Shown here one piece after another: positions 1 through 9,631 of a DNA stretch of 64,000 bases (its first letter is position 1; the number at the start of each line of letters is the position of its first letter). The notes under the pieces are model-generated. The model saw only the letters and a program-made list of their open reading frames with translations, was not told the origin of the DNA and did not search any database. The position numbers were made by a program, and so were the translations under genes. The stretch is from Porphyridium purpureum (lineage: Eukaryota > Rhodophyta > Bangiophyceae > Porphyridiales > Porphyridiaceae): assembly GCA_008690995.1 (NCBI GenBank), contig VRMN01000002.1, forward strand, positions 682,001 through 746,000, in the 5' to 3' direction.

Positions 1-863
1 AACACGGCTGGCGAGATGTGGAACAGGTCGGACATCTCGTCGCTGGACACCGCGAGCACTCTCTTGCGCTGTGTGGGCGGCGACGCGAACGCGCAGATGC
101 TGTCGGGTTCCTGTGAGGCTGAGCGCTGCGCGGGCGGCTGCTTGGCAGCAAGGTCGCGCGCGTCGTCGTCTTGCACCGCACCTTCGCTTTCGCAACGTGC
201 CGCCTCCGCCGCAATGGAGGCCAGAAAGTTGCGATGAGAGAGCGGCGCAAGCTCCGCCAGCCTTGAGCGCGACAGATCTCGCTGATTGAGGAAAGCGGGA
301 CTCATTCGGACGGCAATCAGCGAGTTTATGTCTGGGTGAGAGCCCAGAAGCTCTGTCAGATTGCCCTTCGGGCGCGGGCCAGACGTGCGGAAGCCAAACG
401 AGAATGTCTGACCAAGAAAGAAAGACCTCCACACGCGGCCGCTATGCCGTGAGTTCGCATACTCCACCGCCTGATCGAGCCTCGTTGACAGCAGTGGGAA
501 CCGAGACGTCAAAGCGAGCCGCGATTCTCTCAGAAGCACCAGAACAGCGTCGGTGAAGGCCGTTACTTTCGCGGTGTTCAAATCCTCATCCACGATGTCC
601 ATCTGCACGCGCAAGCTCCACTCGAACTGCTGGAAGCCGCAGTACACACACCGCTGCACAGGGAGGATCGGCGGCGGCTGTGACGCAGCCGCAGAACCGT
701 CCTGCGGCTGCACTACGACGCATCCGTTCTTGCGCGACAGCTTGGCGGCGTCGCGCTGCAGGACGTGCTTCCTTGCGCATTGCCGGCAGGACAAGTACCA
801 GCACGGCGCGGCGCCGTCGCCACACGCCATCTCATGCACCGAGCACACCAGCTCTGAAATCAT
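1..863 (-). CDS. DDIAS/RPA1-C-like zinc-ribbon OB-fold protein (partial, N-terminal part)
   Basis: The reading frame starts at the ATG at 863 (MISELVCSVHEMACG) and stays open to the left edge, so the 3' end is missing. Residues 24-32 hold a Cys pair (CRQC) after an aromatic CWYLS, and a second pair (CVYC) lies near residue 72. This is the zinc-ribbon layout of the C-terminal OB fold of RPA70. A later segment FFLGQTFSFGF resembles the conserved CFVGQSFIFG segment of the vertebrate DNA-damage protein DDIAS (noxin), whose N-terminal domain has this fold. That suggests binding to single-stranded DNA or a damage-response complex. The rest visible is Ser/Ala-rich and probably disordered. A second in-frame ATG at 830 is an alternative start. 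The fold is inferred from motif spacing only; the DDIAS assignment is plausible, not certain. Confidence 0.55.
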   Translation of the reverse strand, partial: MISELVCSVHEMACGDGAAPCWYLSCRQCARKHVLQRDAAKLSRKNGCVVVQPQDGSAAASQPPPILPVQRCVYCGFQQFEWSLRVQMDIVDEDLNTAKVTAFTDAVLVLLRESRLALTSRFPLLSTRLDQAVEYANSRHSGRVWRSFFLGQTFSFGFRTSGPRPKGNLTELLGSHPDINSLIAVRMSPAFLNQRDLSRSRLAELAPLSHRNFLASIAAEAARCESEGAVQDDDARDLAAKQPPAQRSASQEPDSICAFASPPTQRKRVLAVSSDEMSDLFHISPAV

Positions 864-1180
864 CACGTTTGTGCGTTGTGCCGAGCGTTCCGTGCACGCA
901 CCCACCCACCCCCTTCCCTCCTCCGCGCGTCGTCCCCTGCAACCACCGCATCAATGTACCCGCTCAAATTCAAACCGCGGTGCTGCGTTGAGGCGTTTTT
1001 AATTTTCGTTGTTCAAATTCGTGCTGGGTGATAATAAGGTACACGAAGTACAGTTGTGTCAGCAAGATGGTGATGATTTCCCAGAGGTGTTTGCATACAG
1101 ACGCCGCGCGCTTATTTTTAGAACCACTTCATGCGCTTGTTGCGACGCATGGCGTGATCAACTCGAAAGGCGCGGTGGAT

Positions 1181-1207
1181 CTGCTGCTGCTGCTGCTGCT
1201 GCTGCTG
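1181..1207 (+). repeat. (CTG)9 trinucleotide microsatellite
   Basis: Nine perfect CTG units lie in the spacer between the divergent genes at 863 (minus) and 1350 (plus), followed by a GTGCGTGC-rich tail to about 1235. It is probably 5' UTR or promoter. Read on the minus strand it would give poly-Gln, but the frame there is antisense to the next gene. Confidence 0.9.
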
Positions 1208-1349
1208 CGTGCGTGCCTGTCTGCGTGCGTGTGTGATTCCGCGCGGCGCTCTGCCGAATAAGGTGCACAGCTGGGAGAAAGTCCTCGCGCACATTGGCGC
1301 GTTAGCGACGCCGGGGCCAAGCAAGCCCAAGTGTCCCGGAACAAGCATC

Positions 1350-2231
1350 ATGTCAGAACTGTCTGGCCGCATCTCCGGCGCACAGTCGAGTCCGTCGCCC
1401 GGCGAGGACTTTGATTTCGGCACCGTGATCAGCTCGCCCACAGAGCGCCCGCGCGTCAGCGGGAAGATGCCTCCGTCCATGCCGGCGAGCGGGGACGCCG
1501 TGGGCTTGGTACGGAACGGCTCCGAAACGCTCAAGGCAGGCGCGACGGAGAAAAGCAACTCGAAAAAGGGGAAGGGCCTCTGGTTTGCGGGGGGAAGCGG
1601 GAAGATAGAGACAAGTCCTTTCCCGGCCGCGCCGGGATCCGAGCTCGACGAGAAGGGCGCCAAGGTCACGGACAAAGACAAGTCGGCCAAGATGTTCACC
1701 GGATTCTCGCGCATGGTACGCTCCATGACGCGCAACGCGAAAGGCAGCGATCGGGAGGACTCCACAAAGCTCGCAGATGTTCCGGGGGAGTTCACTGACG
1801 CCAGGACTTCTTCACTGGAGAGTGATTTTGCTGGCGCCGATGGGTTAACCTCGCCCGGTCAAGATCACGCCGGTGAAGCGGCGAACGCGACCAGCAGTGC
1901 TCCGAGGGGAAACACGAAGAGTCCAAACAATCTCAGCATAGATATTGATGAGAACGTTTCGTGCAACGTGGCCGACCTGGGAGTCAGCAACATTTTTAGG
2001 CCATTCTCGCCGCAGGAGTCCAAAGCAGATGAAAATCAAAACGTGGTGTCGCCAAGTCGCGAAACGTCTTCAGCATGTGGCTCGTCGTCTGCGCTTACTC
2101 CGGGATTGCCGGGTAGTGCAACTCCAGCCGGAGGTTTTGCCCAGGCGCACAAACACGTTGCAAGCGCAAGTCCGGCGGGCGCCGACAGCGACGAGGAACA
2201 CGAGGGCAAATTTGACGATGCAGACGACTAG
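1350..2231 (+). CDS. low-complexity, probably disordered protein of unknown function
   Basis: I do not recognise this protein (293 residues). The start chosen is the ATG at 1350 (MSELSGRISGAQ). The frame is open further upstream to 1209, but that part is encoded by the repeat-rich leader and has no ATG. The protein is rich in Ser, Gly, Ala and Asp, with a basic patch FTGFSRMVRSMTRNAKG around residues 115-131 and an acidic C terminus (DSDEEHEGKFDDADD). No transmembrane segment or signal peptide is visible. Such composition suits a scaffold or phosphoregulated protein, but that is a guess. It ends 108 bp from the stop of the convergent pterin dehydratase gene. Confidence 0.6.
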   Translation: MSELSGRISGAQSSPSPGEDFDFGTVISSPTERPRVSGKMPPSMPASGDAVGLVRNGSETLKAGATEKSNSKKGKGLWFAGGSGKIETSPFPAAPGSELDEKGAKVTDKDKSAKMFTGFSRMVRSMTRNAKGSDREDSTKLADVPGEFTDARTSSLESDFAGADGLTSPGQDHAGEAANATSSAPRGNTKSPNNLSIDIDENVSCNVADLGVSNIFRPFSPQESKADENQNVVSPSRETSSACGSSSALTPGLPGSATPAGGFAQAHKHVASASPAGADSDEEHEGKFDDADD

Positions 2232-2339
2232 ATACTGCGCCCAACTTTGGCTGTCTTGAGAATAAAGTATATTAAACCGTCGATCCCGCCAACGCGCTTT
2301 CGCTGATAGAAGAGCTGGAAGATTCATCACTGCTTTAGC

Positions 2340-2900
2340 TCACGTCTTCTTCTTGGGCGCCAGCTCCGCGGCCATTGAGTTTATCACACCATTGATCTTG
2401 ACGGCGAGAATGAAGTCGTTGCTGGTGAGACCTTTGACCTTGTGGGTGGACAAGGTGATGCGCAGCGAGCTGTACGTCAACAGAAGGTCTGGATGATGTC
2501 CCTCGTTCTCCGCTAGTGCCCCGATCCGGTTCACTAAGAGCAGTCCGTTCCGAAAGTTGCGCGTGCGGACCTCCCGCTCAATCTGCGTGCGCGGCTCATT
2601 GTACGTCCATTCTGGTACATTGACCATGAACTGGTCGACCTCTGCCGCGCTGAGGGCGTCCTCCAGCCCCGCGCATGGCGCGCACGTTGCGTCGTCGGCA
2701 ATGAGCTTGCCTGCACAGTCGTCAGCCATGTTGTTCAGCTGGAGTGCGCGGTGCAGCTGCCGGCGCTGGCACGCAGGTGCGGACCACGGTCCTCGCCGGA
2801 GCGGCGATTCGTAACGACAACGAGTGCTGCTACCGCTCAGTGGGCGCTTCTGCAATGCAAGCCGGCCAGCTGCGAAAACAAAAGCGGCCAGCGACCGCAT
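2340..2900 (-). CDS. pterin-4a-carbinolamine dehydratase, probably organelle-targeted
   Basis: This enzyme dehydrates 4a-hydroxytetrahydrobiopterin in pterin recycling. In plants and algae a PCD-fold protein also acts in organellar molybdopterin or folate-linked metabolism. The PCD domain covers about residues 80-180. The family signature EGHHPD is present, followed by a Tyr-rich strand and THKVKGLTSNDFILA, which matches the usual Thr-His...G(L/I)T...D(F/I)xLA pattern. The start at 2900 gives a 58-residue basic, Ser/Arg/Leu-rich leader (MRSLAAFVFAAGRLALQKR), typical of a mitochondrial or plastid targeting peptide. An internal ATG at 2729 (MADDCAGKL) would give a cytosolic form of about 130 residues, the usual family length. 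The frame continues upstream to 2993 only with a GTG. Confidence 0.85.
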   Translation of the reverse strand: MRSLAAFVFAAGRLALQKRPLSGSSTRCRYESPLRRGPWSAPACQRRQLHRALQLNNMADDCAGKLIADDATCAPCAGLEDALSAAEVDQFMVNVPEWTYNEPRTQIEREVRTRNFRNGLLLVNRIGALAENEGHHPDLLLTYSSLRITLSTHKVKGLTSNDFILAVKINGVINSMAAELAPKKKT

Positions 2901-3062
2901 AACCTCGATTCTTTCCCTGTCCAGTCGGCCGCGACCTCCACATGCAGCAAATCTGAGTGGCAAACCGCAGGCAAGCAATTTCTTCTGCAACACATTGTGG
3001 AGAGCAAACTAAGCCGATACGTATTGGCGGAAGGGGTGGAGACAGGAGTTTATTAGCTTTGC

Positions 3063-5474
3063 CTAGAAAAGCCGCAACCGTGGAGGAAGTGTGGCCATGC
3101 GCCAGAACTTGACCACGCCATTCGCATCCGCCGAGAACACGCCATCTGCGTCAAAGTATACATCCGTGATGGGCTCGGCGTGGGCGTAGTGGGTGGCAAC
3201 GGGCTCAACACGCAAAATCTCGGACAACGGCGTCGCGTCTACAATGTGTAATCGCGGGATGTCGCCGCTCTCACCTTGAGGTGAATACGCTTGTGACACC
3301 GGGGCGTTCGGAGCACTGTTGCTCGACCCACCCCGCTCCACGGGGTCAGAGGCAGATGAACCTTCAGACGAACGATGGTGCGCTCGCGACAACAGATTGG
3401 TTATTGCGGTACCAGGGATTCGTGAGCTAGTTGCTGCACCCGCGACAGGAGGTGCAGCAATCGAGTTTGTAGCCCCAGGCTGCTGTGGTGCAGTGGAGGG
3501 CACTGGTAAACGTCCGAACGAGTCTGTCATCGACTCGCCGCTCGAATCGAGCCGCTTCTTGGTCAAGACTTTCAGACGGGCCGCAATCAAAGAATGATCA
3601 AGCTCCCAAAACAAAAGCTTGCAATCTTGTGCTCCGGAAACTACTCGAAGGCAGCTCGGCTCCGGATGGGGCAAACTGTTCTCCGGTGTTCTGCTGCTGA
3701 TTCCGGGGCTTATGGCGGAGGGTGTACTTGGAAGGAAATCAAGGGCAGACACCCAACTCGAGTGACCCTCGAAGCGCGCCAATTGTGCGCGCCCAGATAC
3801 AGAGTATACGCCGATACAATCATCTTGACCACCTGCAAGCAAAAAATTTCCGCAAGGGCTCCACTTGACGCAAAGGAATGCGCCGTACATGGACCGGAAA
3901 GCCAACAGCACGCACGCGCGTACCGTGTCTACAACCCGAAGGTAACCGTCGCGACAAGCCAACGCCAGGAAACCGGCATGAGGGCCCGCAGAGCTCACGT
4001 GCATGGCATTAATGGCGCCGCAGCCAATTGTCAGCGCTTGCAACGGGTTGCCCTTCTTGTGCGTCTTTGGTACGATTTTCCACACATGAACCTCGTGTTG
4101 CTTCAAGGCCGTGCCTGATGTGCCTAGTGCCAGCGCAGCAGTCAGCTGGGCCGAATCGTCCGGATCGCCGTTACCTGCACCACCTGTAGACACGGGCTCT
4201 GATGCCACAGCGCTTAACACCACGGAACTAGATCGAGCTGTGCCCAAGCCGGTCACTGATGCCTTCAGCTTGGAATCATACAGCGCAACCGTGCCATCCA
4301 TGAAGACTGCAATAAAGCGATGAGGTGCCGATGCGATCCACTGCACTCCAATAACACGCCCGAAGGAAATCGCCCCATCCCTATTGAAACAAGCCGACGA
4401 AATAAACGAAGAGCCAGATTGAGTCGTGCTGGGTTGCAGCGCTCCGCCATTTCCCCTGGCACTGGTGGCTAGGGCCGCGCTGCCCACAAGGTCGATTGTC
4501 TGCACCGAGTAGAGATGGATTTCTCCATTCGTGCACCCTGCTAAAATGTGCGTGCAAGGATCATTTCGAGAAGAGTCAAAGCAGACAGCACTCACTGTGA
4601 CAGGATGCTTGCAGGGCGTCACGAGCTTGTGAGCATGGAACAAACGAGGCGCTGTCGAGCTGACACTGCTTTGTCCAACCGAAACGGTGTCTGTCTCGCC
4701 TCCGTTCCGCAAAGCCGTGCTGGGAAGACTTCGAATGTCGAGCAAGCTTACTGCCTGGGCACCAAGCGGTGCCAGAATACGACATGCTGGCACTGGCGCA
4801 GGACGTGTCGTCGTCTGCTCCGCATGGTGCTGGAGTTGTTCTTGTTCTTGCAGGAGCTGTTGCGAATGCAGAAGCAGCTGCTGTTGTTGAGCATGCTTCG
4901 CTTTCCTACTATTTTCACGGTCCAGTTCAACTGTCAAGGCCCCCTCTTTTCCATGCAGCGCTCTATCCGCCGAAGCATTTCGCGAATGGCCTAATCGAGT
5001 CAGAGAGGTTCCCAGCTTCTTCAGCAGCGACGGCTTGGTCGGAGACGTCACACGGGGAGAATCATCCACTGCTTGCAATCCTTCCTCTGGTAGAGTTATT
5101 TGAAGCGTCGTTCCGGGAGCAGCGCCCGTCAAGGCTGGTTGTGGAGACGTACCCGTCATGAACACGTTGGTGCCTCGTAAAAGCGTATCCCGTTTCATGT
5201 ACAGCGGCGACCAATCCGTGTACTTTGCTGGTACGGAAGGAGCGGACGATGTCTTTGCGGGATGACTCGGGGTGGTGCCGGCCGCGGCCGCGGCCGTCGC
5301 GGCGTGACCCACAGATCCCGGGAGATGTGTTGTCGCGCTGGACGACACCGATCCTCCGCCTGCGGCACCAGACGCTTGAAGCAGCGTTTCGACGGAGAAC
5401 TCGGCCGTCAGTTCGAATCGCAGCTCGTCGCTGACCTCAAAGTGGTCGCGAATGGCCTTGGCGGGGCTCTGCAT
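3063..5474 (-). CDS. WDR20/DMWD/CreC-family WD40 repeat protein
   Basis: An 803-residue protein starting at MQSPAKAIRDHFEVSDEL. The N-terminal third is Ser/Ala/Gln-rich with a His/Gln-rich run. WD40 blades occupy about residues 260 to the end. The segments SPCGNFLLAGGQDDCIGVY and GHSSWVSALDFLP are the family hallmark (human WDR20 and fungal CreC have GGQDD and GHSSWV in the same order). The last blades are split by a Ser/Pro-rich insert near residues 640-720. In animals and fungi these proteins bind and activate USP12/USP46-type deubiquitinases, and CreC works in carbon catabolite repression. By inference this one is a deubiquitinase cofactor. The upstream minus-strand gene at 5865 is separated by about 390 bp. 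Confidence 0.85.
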   Translation of the reverse strand: MQSPAKAIRDHFEVSDELRFELTAEFSVETLLQASGAAGGGSVSSSATTHLPGSVGHAATAAAAAGTTPSHPAKTSSAPSVPAKYTDWSPLYMKRDTLLRGTNVFMTGTSPQPALTGAAPGTTLQITLPEEGLQAVDDSPRVTSPTKPSLLKKLGTSLTRLGHSRNASADRALHGKEGALTVELDRENSRKAKHAQQQQLLLHSQQLLQEQEQLQHHAEQTTTRPAPVPACRILAPLGAQAVSLLDIRSLPSTALRNGGETDTVSVGQSSVSSTAPRLFHAHKLVTPCKHPVTVSAVCFDSSRNDPCTHILAGCTNGEIHLYSVQTIDLVGSAALATSARGNGGALQPSTTQSGSSFISSACFNRDGAISFGRVIGVQWIASAPHRFIAVFMDGTVALYDSKLKASVTGLGTARSSSVVLSAVASEPVSTGGAGNGDPDDSAQLTAALALGTSGTALKQHEVHVWKIVPKTHKKGNPLQALTIGCGAINAMHVSSAGPHAGFLALACRDGYLRVVDTVRACVLLAFRSMYGAFLCVKWSPCGNFLLAGGQDDCIGVYSVSGRAQLARFEGHSSWVSALDFLPSTPSAISPGISSRTPENSLPHPEPSCLRVVSGAQDCKLLFWELDHSLIAARLKVLTKKRLDSSGESMTDSFGRLPVPSTAPQQPGATNSIAAPPVAGAATSSRIPGTAITNLLSRAHHRSSEGSSASDPVERGGSSNSAPNAPVSQAYSPQGESGDIPRLHIVDATPLSEILRVEPVATHYAHAEPITDVYFDADGVFSADANGVVKFWRMATLPPRLRLF

Positions 5475-5864
5475 CGCGCCAGAAGCTCTCGGATGCCGTC
5501 GTCAAATGCAAACCTCGTCTGAGCGCTTCATCGCAGCCAAAGCCCGGCTGCGCCACCACTGGCAGCGATAACCATTTAGCCGTTTAAGATGGAGGTACTG
5601 TGCAGTTCAGACATGACCACTGGCCGGAGAGCCAAGCCATTTCGCCGTGGCGCCATGGCGCCCAGCGCATCTTGCCTGTTCGCGCCCGCAGAGGCGCAGC
5701 GCGGTGGCAACACGCCCGCAGCTTGCGAGCCTGCGGGCTTGCGACATTGCGTATTCGTTCAGAATTTAAAATCCGTTTCGTCAAGTTCAGCAGGCCTGGT
5801 TTGCGACAGCGCGGGGATGCAGACGGAACGCCATGTCTGCACCTCTTATACAATGAAGCGAGTT
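5475..5864. other. spacer without a supported gene
   Basis: This 390-bp stretch lies between the WDR20-like start and the stop of the next minus-strand gene. It probably holds the promoter of the former and the 3' UTR of the latter. Small open frames on both strands look like composition artefacts. I see no tRNA or repeat here. Confidence 0.6.
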
Positions 5865-6680
5865 TTAATCATCAACATGGTCATGGCCGTGACGTAGAAG
5901 GAGCGGTAAAAGCGAAAGCAGAATAAGACTCCCGCCTATGATGAGCTTTTCGTTGCGCTGCACGAACGCGAAATTCATTCGCGAGGTTCCTATCACGGTG
6001 AAGAACACCAGCGCAACCATGGTGCACACGGCCGCGATCACCATGGCTAGAACATAGAACATGGAATCCAGCACCGCGTCCGGCTGGCCGTCAATGGCGC
6101 GCGCAATCGATGAGATGAGGATGGGAGAACTACCAACGCACGGAGAAAAGGTGGGGAGAAGGACCACGGAGACCTGCATGAACCGTTGCTGCTTCGCGTA
6201 CGCCGCGTCACTTTGTTCATTTTCCTCCTCGCACGCCTGCACGAACTTTGTGTCCTCCCCACTTGCCCCTTGCTCGTCGGCCAGACTGCTCCCGGTATGA
6301 TTGTGATTGCTACAAAGCGTGTGGCGGTCTGGTTGCAGCCTTCCTGCCTCTTCTGCGTCGTGCTCGCAAGCACACGGGTCGGGCATGAGCCGAAAATGCG
6401 AAGCAACGTAATACGCCCCAAAGATGAATAACACCGCGGTTGGAAGATACTTGTGCAGAGACTTGGGCACGAACGCGTCTCCAAGTGCGGCCATCAGGAC
6501 CGCCGCAATCACCGTTCCCAGTACGTGTCCGAGCGCGCCCAGCACGGTCAACATGAGGATCGTGGCCATGGACCATTTCTGCGCCTTTCCGACGATCACA
6601 AACTGTGCCCAGTGGTTTGGCATCGAGAGGTGGACGCCGGACACCGCCACCAGCACCGCCAGCTCCGTGAGCCTCACCAT
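5865..6680 (-). CDS. polytopic membrane protein, NicO/RcnA/CcdA-like (LysE superfamily-like) transporter
   Basis: A 271-residue membrane protein starting at MVRLTELAV (first ATG; the frame extends upstream only with a GTG). About six hydrophobic segments fall in two groups of three, separated by an acidic, Cys/His-bearing loop (residues about 110-165, with CACEHDAEE). The conserved-looking points are LSMPNHWAQF and GALGHVLGT in the first half and PTFSPCVGSSP in the second. This is the layout of NicO-type nickel/cobalt exporters, which carry His/Asp motifs in helix 1, and of CcdA/TauE relatives. The C terminus ends HGHDHVDD, a possible metal-binding tail. Substrate is unknown; a divalent metal is a guess supported by the His-rich ends. 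The next gene upstream on the same strand is a VIT-type iron transporter. Confidence 0.6.
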   Translation of the reverse strand: MVRLTELAVLVAVSGVHLSMPNHWAQFVIVGKAQKWSMATILMLTVLGALGHVLGTVIAAVLMAALGDAFVPKSLHKYLPTAVLFIFGAYYVASHFRLMPDPCACEHDAEEAGRLQPDRHTLCSNHNHTGSSLADEQGASGEDTKFVQACEEENEQSDAAYAKQQRFMQVSVVLLPTFSPCVGSSPILISSIARAIDGQPDAVLDSMFYVLAMVIAAVCTMVALVFFTVIGTSRMNFAFVQRNEKLIIGGSLILLSLLPLLLRHGHDHVDD

Positions 6681-6981
6681 CGCGCTCCGTCCGGGCTCGA
6701 ATACCACCGGCAGAGCTTCTGGGAACAGCGCGTGCCACTAGCGGCACGCATCTCCACACGCGACCACCGGACTTACAGTTTGGAGTGTTCCACATTCGGA
6801 TCGAGCGGCTACATAACTTTAAACCGATAAACCGTGACATGCAACAAACACATCACACATTTAAGCACGAACGGGAATAATGGAAAGGCCAGCGTCTAGA
6901 TTGTGTGCTGGTGCCGCATGCACGCGCTCGGTCCTCGGTCGCTGTGTGCGATGCACGACAGCCGGTACCGTTTCGCTCGGC

Positions 6982-7740
6982 CTACGCTGAAAACTGCTTG
7001 GAGATGAAAAAGGCAGCGCAGCACGCCACCACGCCAACCAGCGCAGTCTCCAAAGAGCTCCATAGGCGCGGCGCGCCAGTGACGTGGGCTTTGACAACGC
7101 CAAAGACAAGAAGAGAGATCAGCGTCACCACGCAGCTGATCTTGAACGCAATCATGGAGTCCGCGAAGAGCACGTATGGTAATGTGGGCACCAGACCGGC
7201 CACTACGTACCCACCGCCAACACAAAGAGCTGATTTGAGCGGCTTGTGCTTGTCTGGGCGCTCCATGCCTAGCTCAAAGCGCATCATGAATTCGACCCAT
7301 TTCTCCGGATGCGCACGAAAATGCTCCATAATTTTGGCGACGTGTTCCTTCTCGAGACCGTACGGCATGAGAATATCGTAAATCTCTTGCTCTTCCTCCA
7401 GAGGCGTCTCCACCACCTCGCGCTCCTCGCGAGCGCGCTCGGCCCGATAATGCTGGACCTCGGTCCTGCCGGACAGGTAGCCGCCCAGCCCCATGCTGAC
7501 GGCGCCTGCGGCCAACTCGGCTATCGCAGCAATCACAACGTACTTGCTGCCCACCCCCGTCTGCGACAGTGCCGCAGACAGCGCCCAGGGCACTGTGAAG
7601 CCGTCGCTCATCCCCAGCACAATATCGCTGACAATGCTGACTTCCTCCATGTGTTCCTCGCCGCCCCGGCCGTTCGCTTCAGAGGCCTGGCGCTCCTCAT
7701 CGATCGCGCCGTACCCATTTCCCTTTTGCGGCGCACTCAT
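6982..7740 (-). CDS. VIT1/CCC1-family vacuolar iron (manganese) transporter
   Basis: A 252-residue member of the VIT family, which moves Fe2+ or Mn2+ from the cytosol into the vacuole in exchange for protons. After a short hydrophilic N terminus, residues 35-95 give SDIVLGMSDGFTVPWALSAA and ELAAGAVSMGLGGYLSGR, the two most conserved helices of the family. Between helices 2 and 3 lies the Glu-rich cytosolic metal-binding domain (EEEQEIYDIL...HPEKWVEFMMRFELGM), including the usual EFMMRFELG segment. Three more hydrophobic helices follow. Length and order match complete VIT proteins. It is divergent from the HIBCH gene across a 254-bp spacer that contains one ACTGTAC heptamer. Confidence 0.93.
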   Translation of the reverse strand: MSAPQKGNGYGAIDEERQASEANGRGGEEHMEEVSIVSDIVLGMSDGFTVPWALSAALSQTGVGSKYVVIAAIAELAAGAVSMGLGGYLSGRTEVQHYRAERAREEREVVETPLEEEQEIYDILMPYGLEKEHVAKIMEHFRAHPEKWVEFMMRFELGMERPDKHKPLKSALCVGGGYVVAGLVPTLPYVLFADSMIAFKISCVVTLISLLVFGVVKAHVTGAPRLWSSLETALVGVVACCAAFFISKQFSA

Positions 7741-7994
7741 GATGAACCACGCGAGCGATGCACACGCCTGACGTTGCGCACACTTCCTTGCCTCGCAGAC
7801 CCAAACACCTGCCCATCAACTTCCGCCGGTCGCCCTAGCCGCGAACGGCTTCCACGCGCGTCACCGATGCACGCCGAAGAGCTCACGATGCAACAACTGA
7901 ACCTGCACTGTACTTCCACTAAGGAATCTTAGCGTCAGCACGGGAGCACGCGGCTCATCACCGAGTCGCGCGGAAGATCGTCTGTGCTGTGACC

Positions 7995-9332
7995 ATGGTC
8001 TGGGGCCTGCGTCAGTCTGCAATTCGTGGATGGTCTCTCTGGCAGCGGAAAATGGCCACGTCGTTCATGCCGTCTTCTGAGCTGCTCCCGGTTCTGCAAG
8101 GAAAGGCGCCGGAAATACTGAGCGCCGCAGTGTGCGGCGACGGCCTGAGCGCCGACCCCGCAAGTCCCGTGCTGGTGTTCCCGGCAAAGCCGCCAGACGC
8201 TCGCAAGGCGAAAACCTGTGTGATTGCGTTGAATAGGCCCAAGCAGCTGAATGCATTGACGGCTGACATGTGCACAACCATGCGCTCCATCGTCAAGGAC
8301 CGCATCGTGCCCTACGCGTCCACGACCGACAAGGATGTGTTCGACTGCGCGGTCCTCGTTGGCAGCGGCGATAAGAGCTTTTGTGCGGGTGGTGATGTCA
8401 AGCACGTGTGCATCGAGGCGTTTGTGAACGGCAGGCCAAAGGCGGCGACGGGCTTCTTTGAGGCTGAGTACGCCATGAATTTCGACCTGAGCGCCCTCCC
8501 GGCGGGCAAGACAATCGTGTCACTGCTGGACGGAATCGTAATGGGCGGCGGCGCCGGCATCTCTATGCATGGGAAATTCCGCGTTGCGACGGAGCGGAGC
8601 ATGTTTGCCATGCCTGAATGCGGCATTGGTTTCATGCCGGACGTCGGGGCCACCTTTGTACTTCCGCGAATTCCGCACCGCTTTGGCTACTACTTGGGCC
8701 TGTCGGGTGAACGCATCGACGGCTCAGCTATGCTGTCGTGTGGAGTTGCCACCCACTTTGTTGAATCACGCCGGCTCGGCGACTTGTGCGAGGCGCTGCT
8801 GAGCCTTCCATCAGACTCAGGGGAGACAGAAGGTGTGTCAGAGGCGCTGATTGAAGAAACACTGTCCTCGTTTGAGCCATCGACGGCCAAAGAAATTCGC
8901 AAACACGCCAATGCTCCGGAAAACTCCGAGCAAGGATGCGCGCACCTGAGGGGGCGCGCGTGGATCCCCACGGTGTTTGCTCCCGAACACCGCAACATGG
9001 CTTCCATTTTCGCGGCACTGGAGCGCGCCGCGGAGTCTAGCGAGTCTGCGCAGGCCACGCTGAACAAAATGCGCAACCTGAACTCCCCGCGGTCGATGCA
9101 AATCACGCTCGAGGCGCTGGCACGCGGCGCGTCGATGCCCAACTTGCAAAGCTGCCTGGCGATGGAAACGCTGCTGGCGCAGCGCGCGTGCCAGCCAGAC
9201 TCGTTCGACTTTTACGAAGGAGTGCGTGCAGCGCTGATTGACAAGGACAAGTCGCCGCAGTGGCGCCCGGAACTCTCTGAGCGCGCGCTGCACGACCTGT
9301 TCATGCCCATCATGCCGACTTCGCACTTGTAG
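7995..9332 (+). CDS. HIBCH: 3-hydroxyisobutyryl-CoA hydrolase, mitochondrial (crotonase superfamily)
   Basis: A 445-residue HIBCH, which hydrolyses 3-hydroxyisobutyryl-CoA in mitochondrial valine breakdown. The ATG at 7995 gives a basic, Trp/Arg/Ser-rich leader (MVWGLRQSAIRGWSLWQRK) that looks like a mitochondrial presequence. The crotonase core follows: LNRPKQLNALTADM, SFCAGGDVKHV (oxyanion loop), DGIVMGGGAGISMHG, and AMPECGIGFMPDVGATF. The last contains the catalytic Glu and the Asp that separate HIBCH from simple enoyl-CoA hydratases. The C-terminal HIBCH extension is present and ends in DKDKSPQWRPELSE. The protein looks complete. The formin gene follows on the same strand after about 300 bp. 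Confidence 0.93.
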   Translation: MVWGLRQSAIRGWSLWQRKMATSFMPSSELLPVLQGKAPEILSAAVCGDGLSADPASPVLVFPAKPPDARKAKTCVIALNRPKQLNALTADMCTTMRSIVKDRIVPYASTTDKDVFDCAVLVGSGDKSFCAGGDVKHVCIEAFVNGRPKAATGFFEAEYAMNFDLSALPAGKTIVSLLDGIVMGGGAGISMHGKFRVATERSMFAMPECGIGFMPDVGATFVLPRIPHRFGYYLGLSGERIDGSAMLSCGVATHFVESRRLGDLCEALLSLPSDSGETEGVSEALIEETLSSFEPSTAKEIRKHANAPENSEQGCAHLRGRAWIPTVFAPEHRNMASIFAALERAAESSESAQATLNKMRNLNSPRSMQITLEALARGASMPNLQSCLAMETLLAQRACQPDSFDFYEGVRAALIDKDKSPQWRPELSERALHDLFMPIMPTSHL

Positions 9333-9631
9333 GACCGTGCAGCCTACCCATACCACTCCCACCATCACACCACCTGATATCCACTGTACCGCGCTTGGCT
9401 TCCGCTGCAGTGCGGTACACTGATTTTTTTAATTCTATTTTTATTATTTTTTTAATTTTTCCTTCTGGAGCAGCGCGCGGGGCGCTTGTTTCCGGTTTGG
9501 GGGCGGGTGCGCAAGCCTGCTTGACTCGTGTGGTGTTGCGTTTGTGGCTGCTTGGCCTGCTGATGCTGTTGTTGTTTCGCGCGGAGGATTGGCGGGTGAG
9601 GATGCGCGTGGTGCGTTGAGGACACGGAGCA
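9333..9631. promoter_or_regulatory. T-rich spacer between HIBCH and formin
   Basis: It has an ACTGTAC heptamer at 9383-9389 and a strongly T-rich stretch at about 9422-9465, then G/T-rich sequence up to the formin ATG. The T-rich part could serve HIBCH 3'-end formation, the formin promoter, or both. No gene is visible. Confidence 0.5.

Noticed and set aside
1118-1795. 225-codon minus-strand frame with a poly-Gln run
   Set aside because: It is antisense to the plus-strand gene at 1350; the Gln run is only the CTG repeat read backwards, and the rest mirrors the opposite strand's codon pattern.
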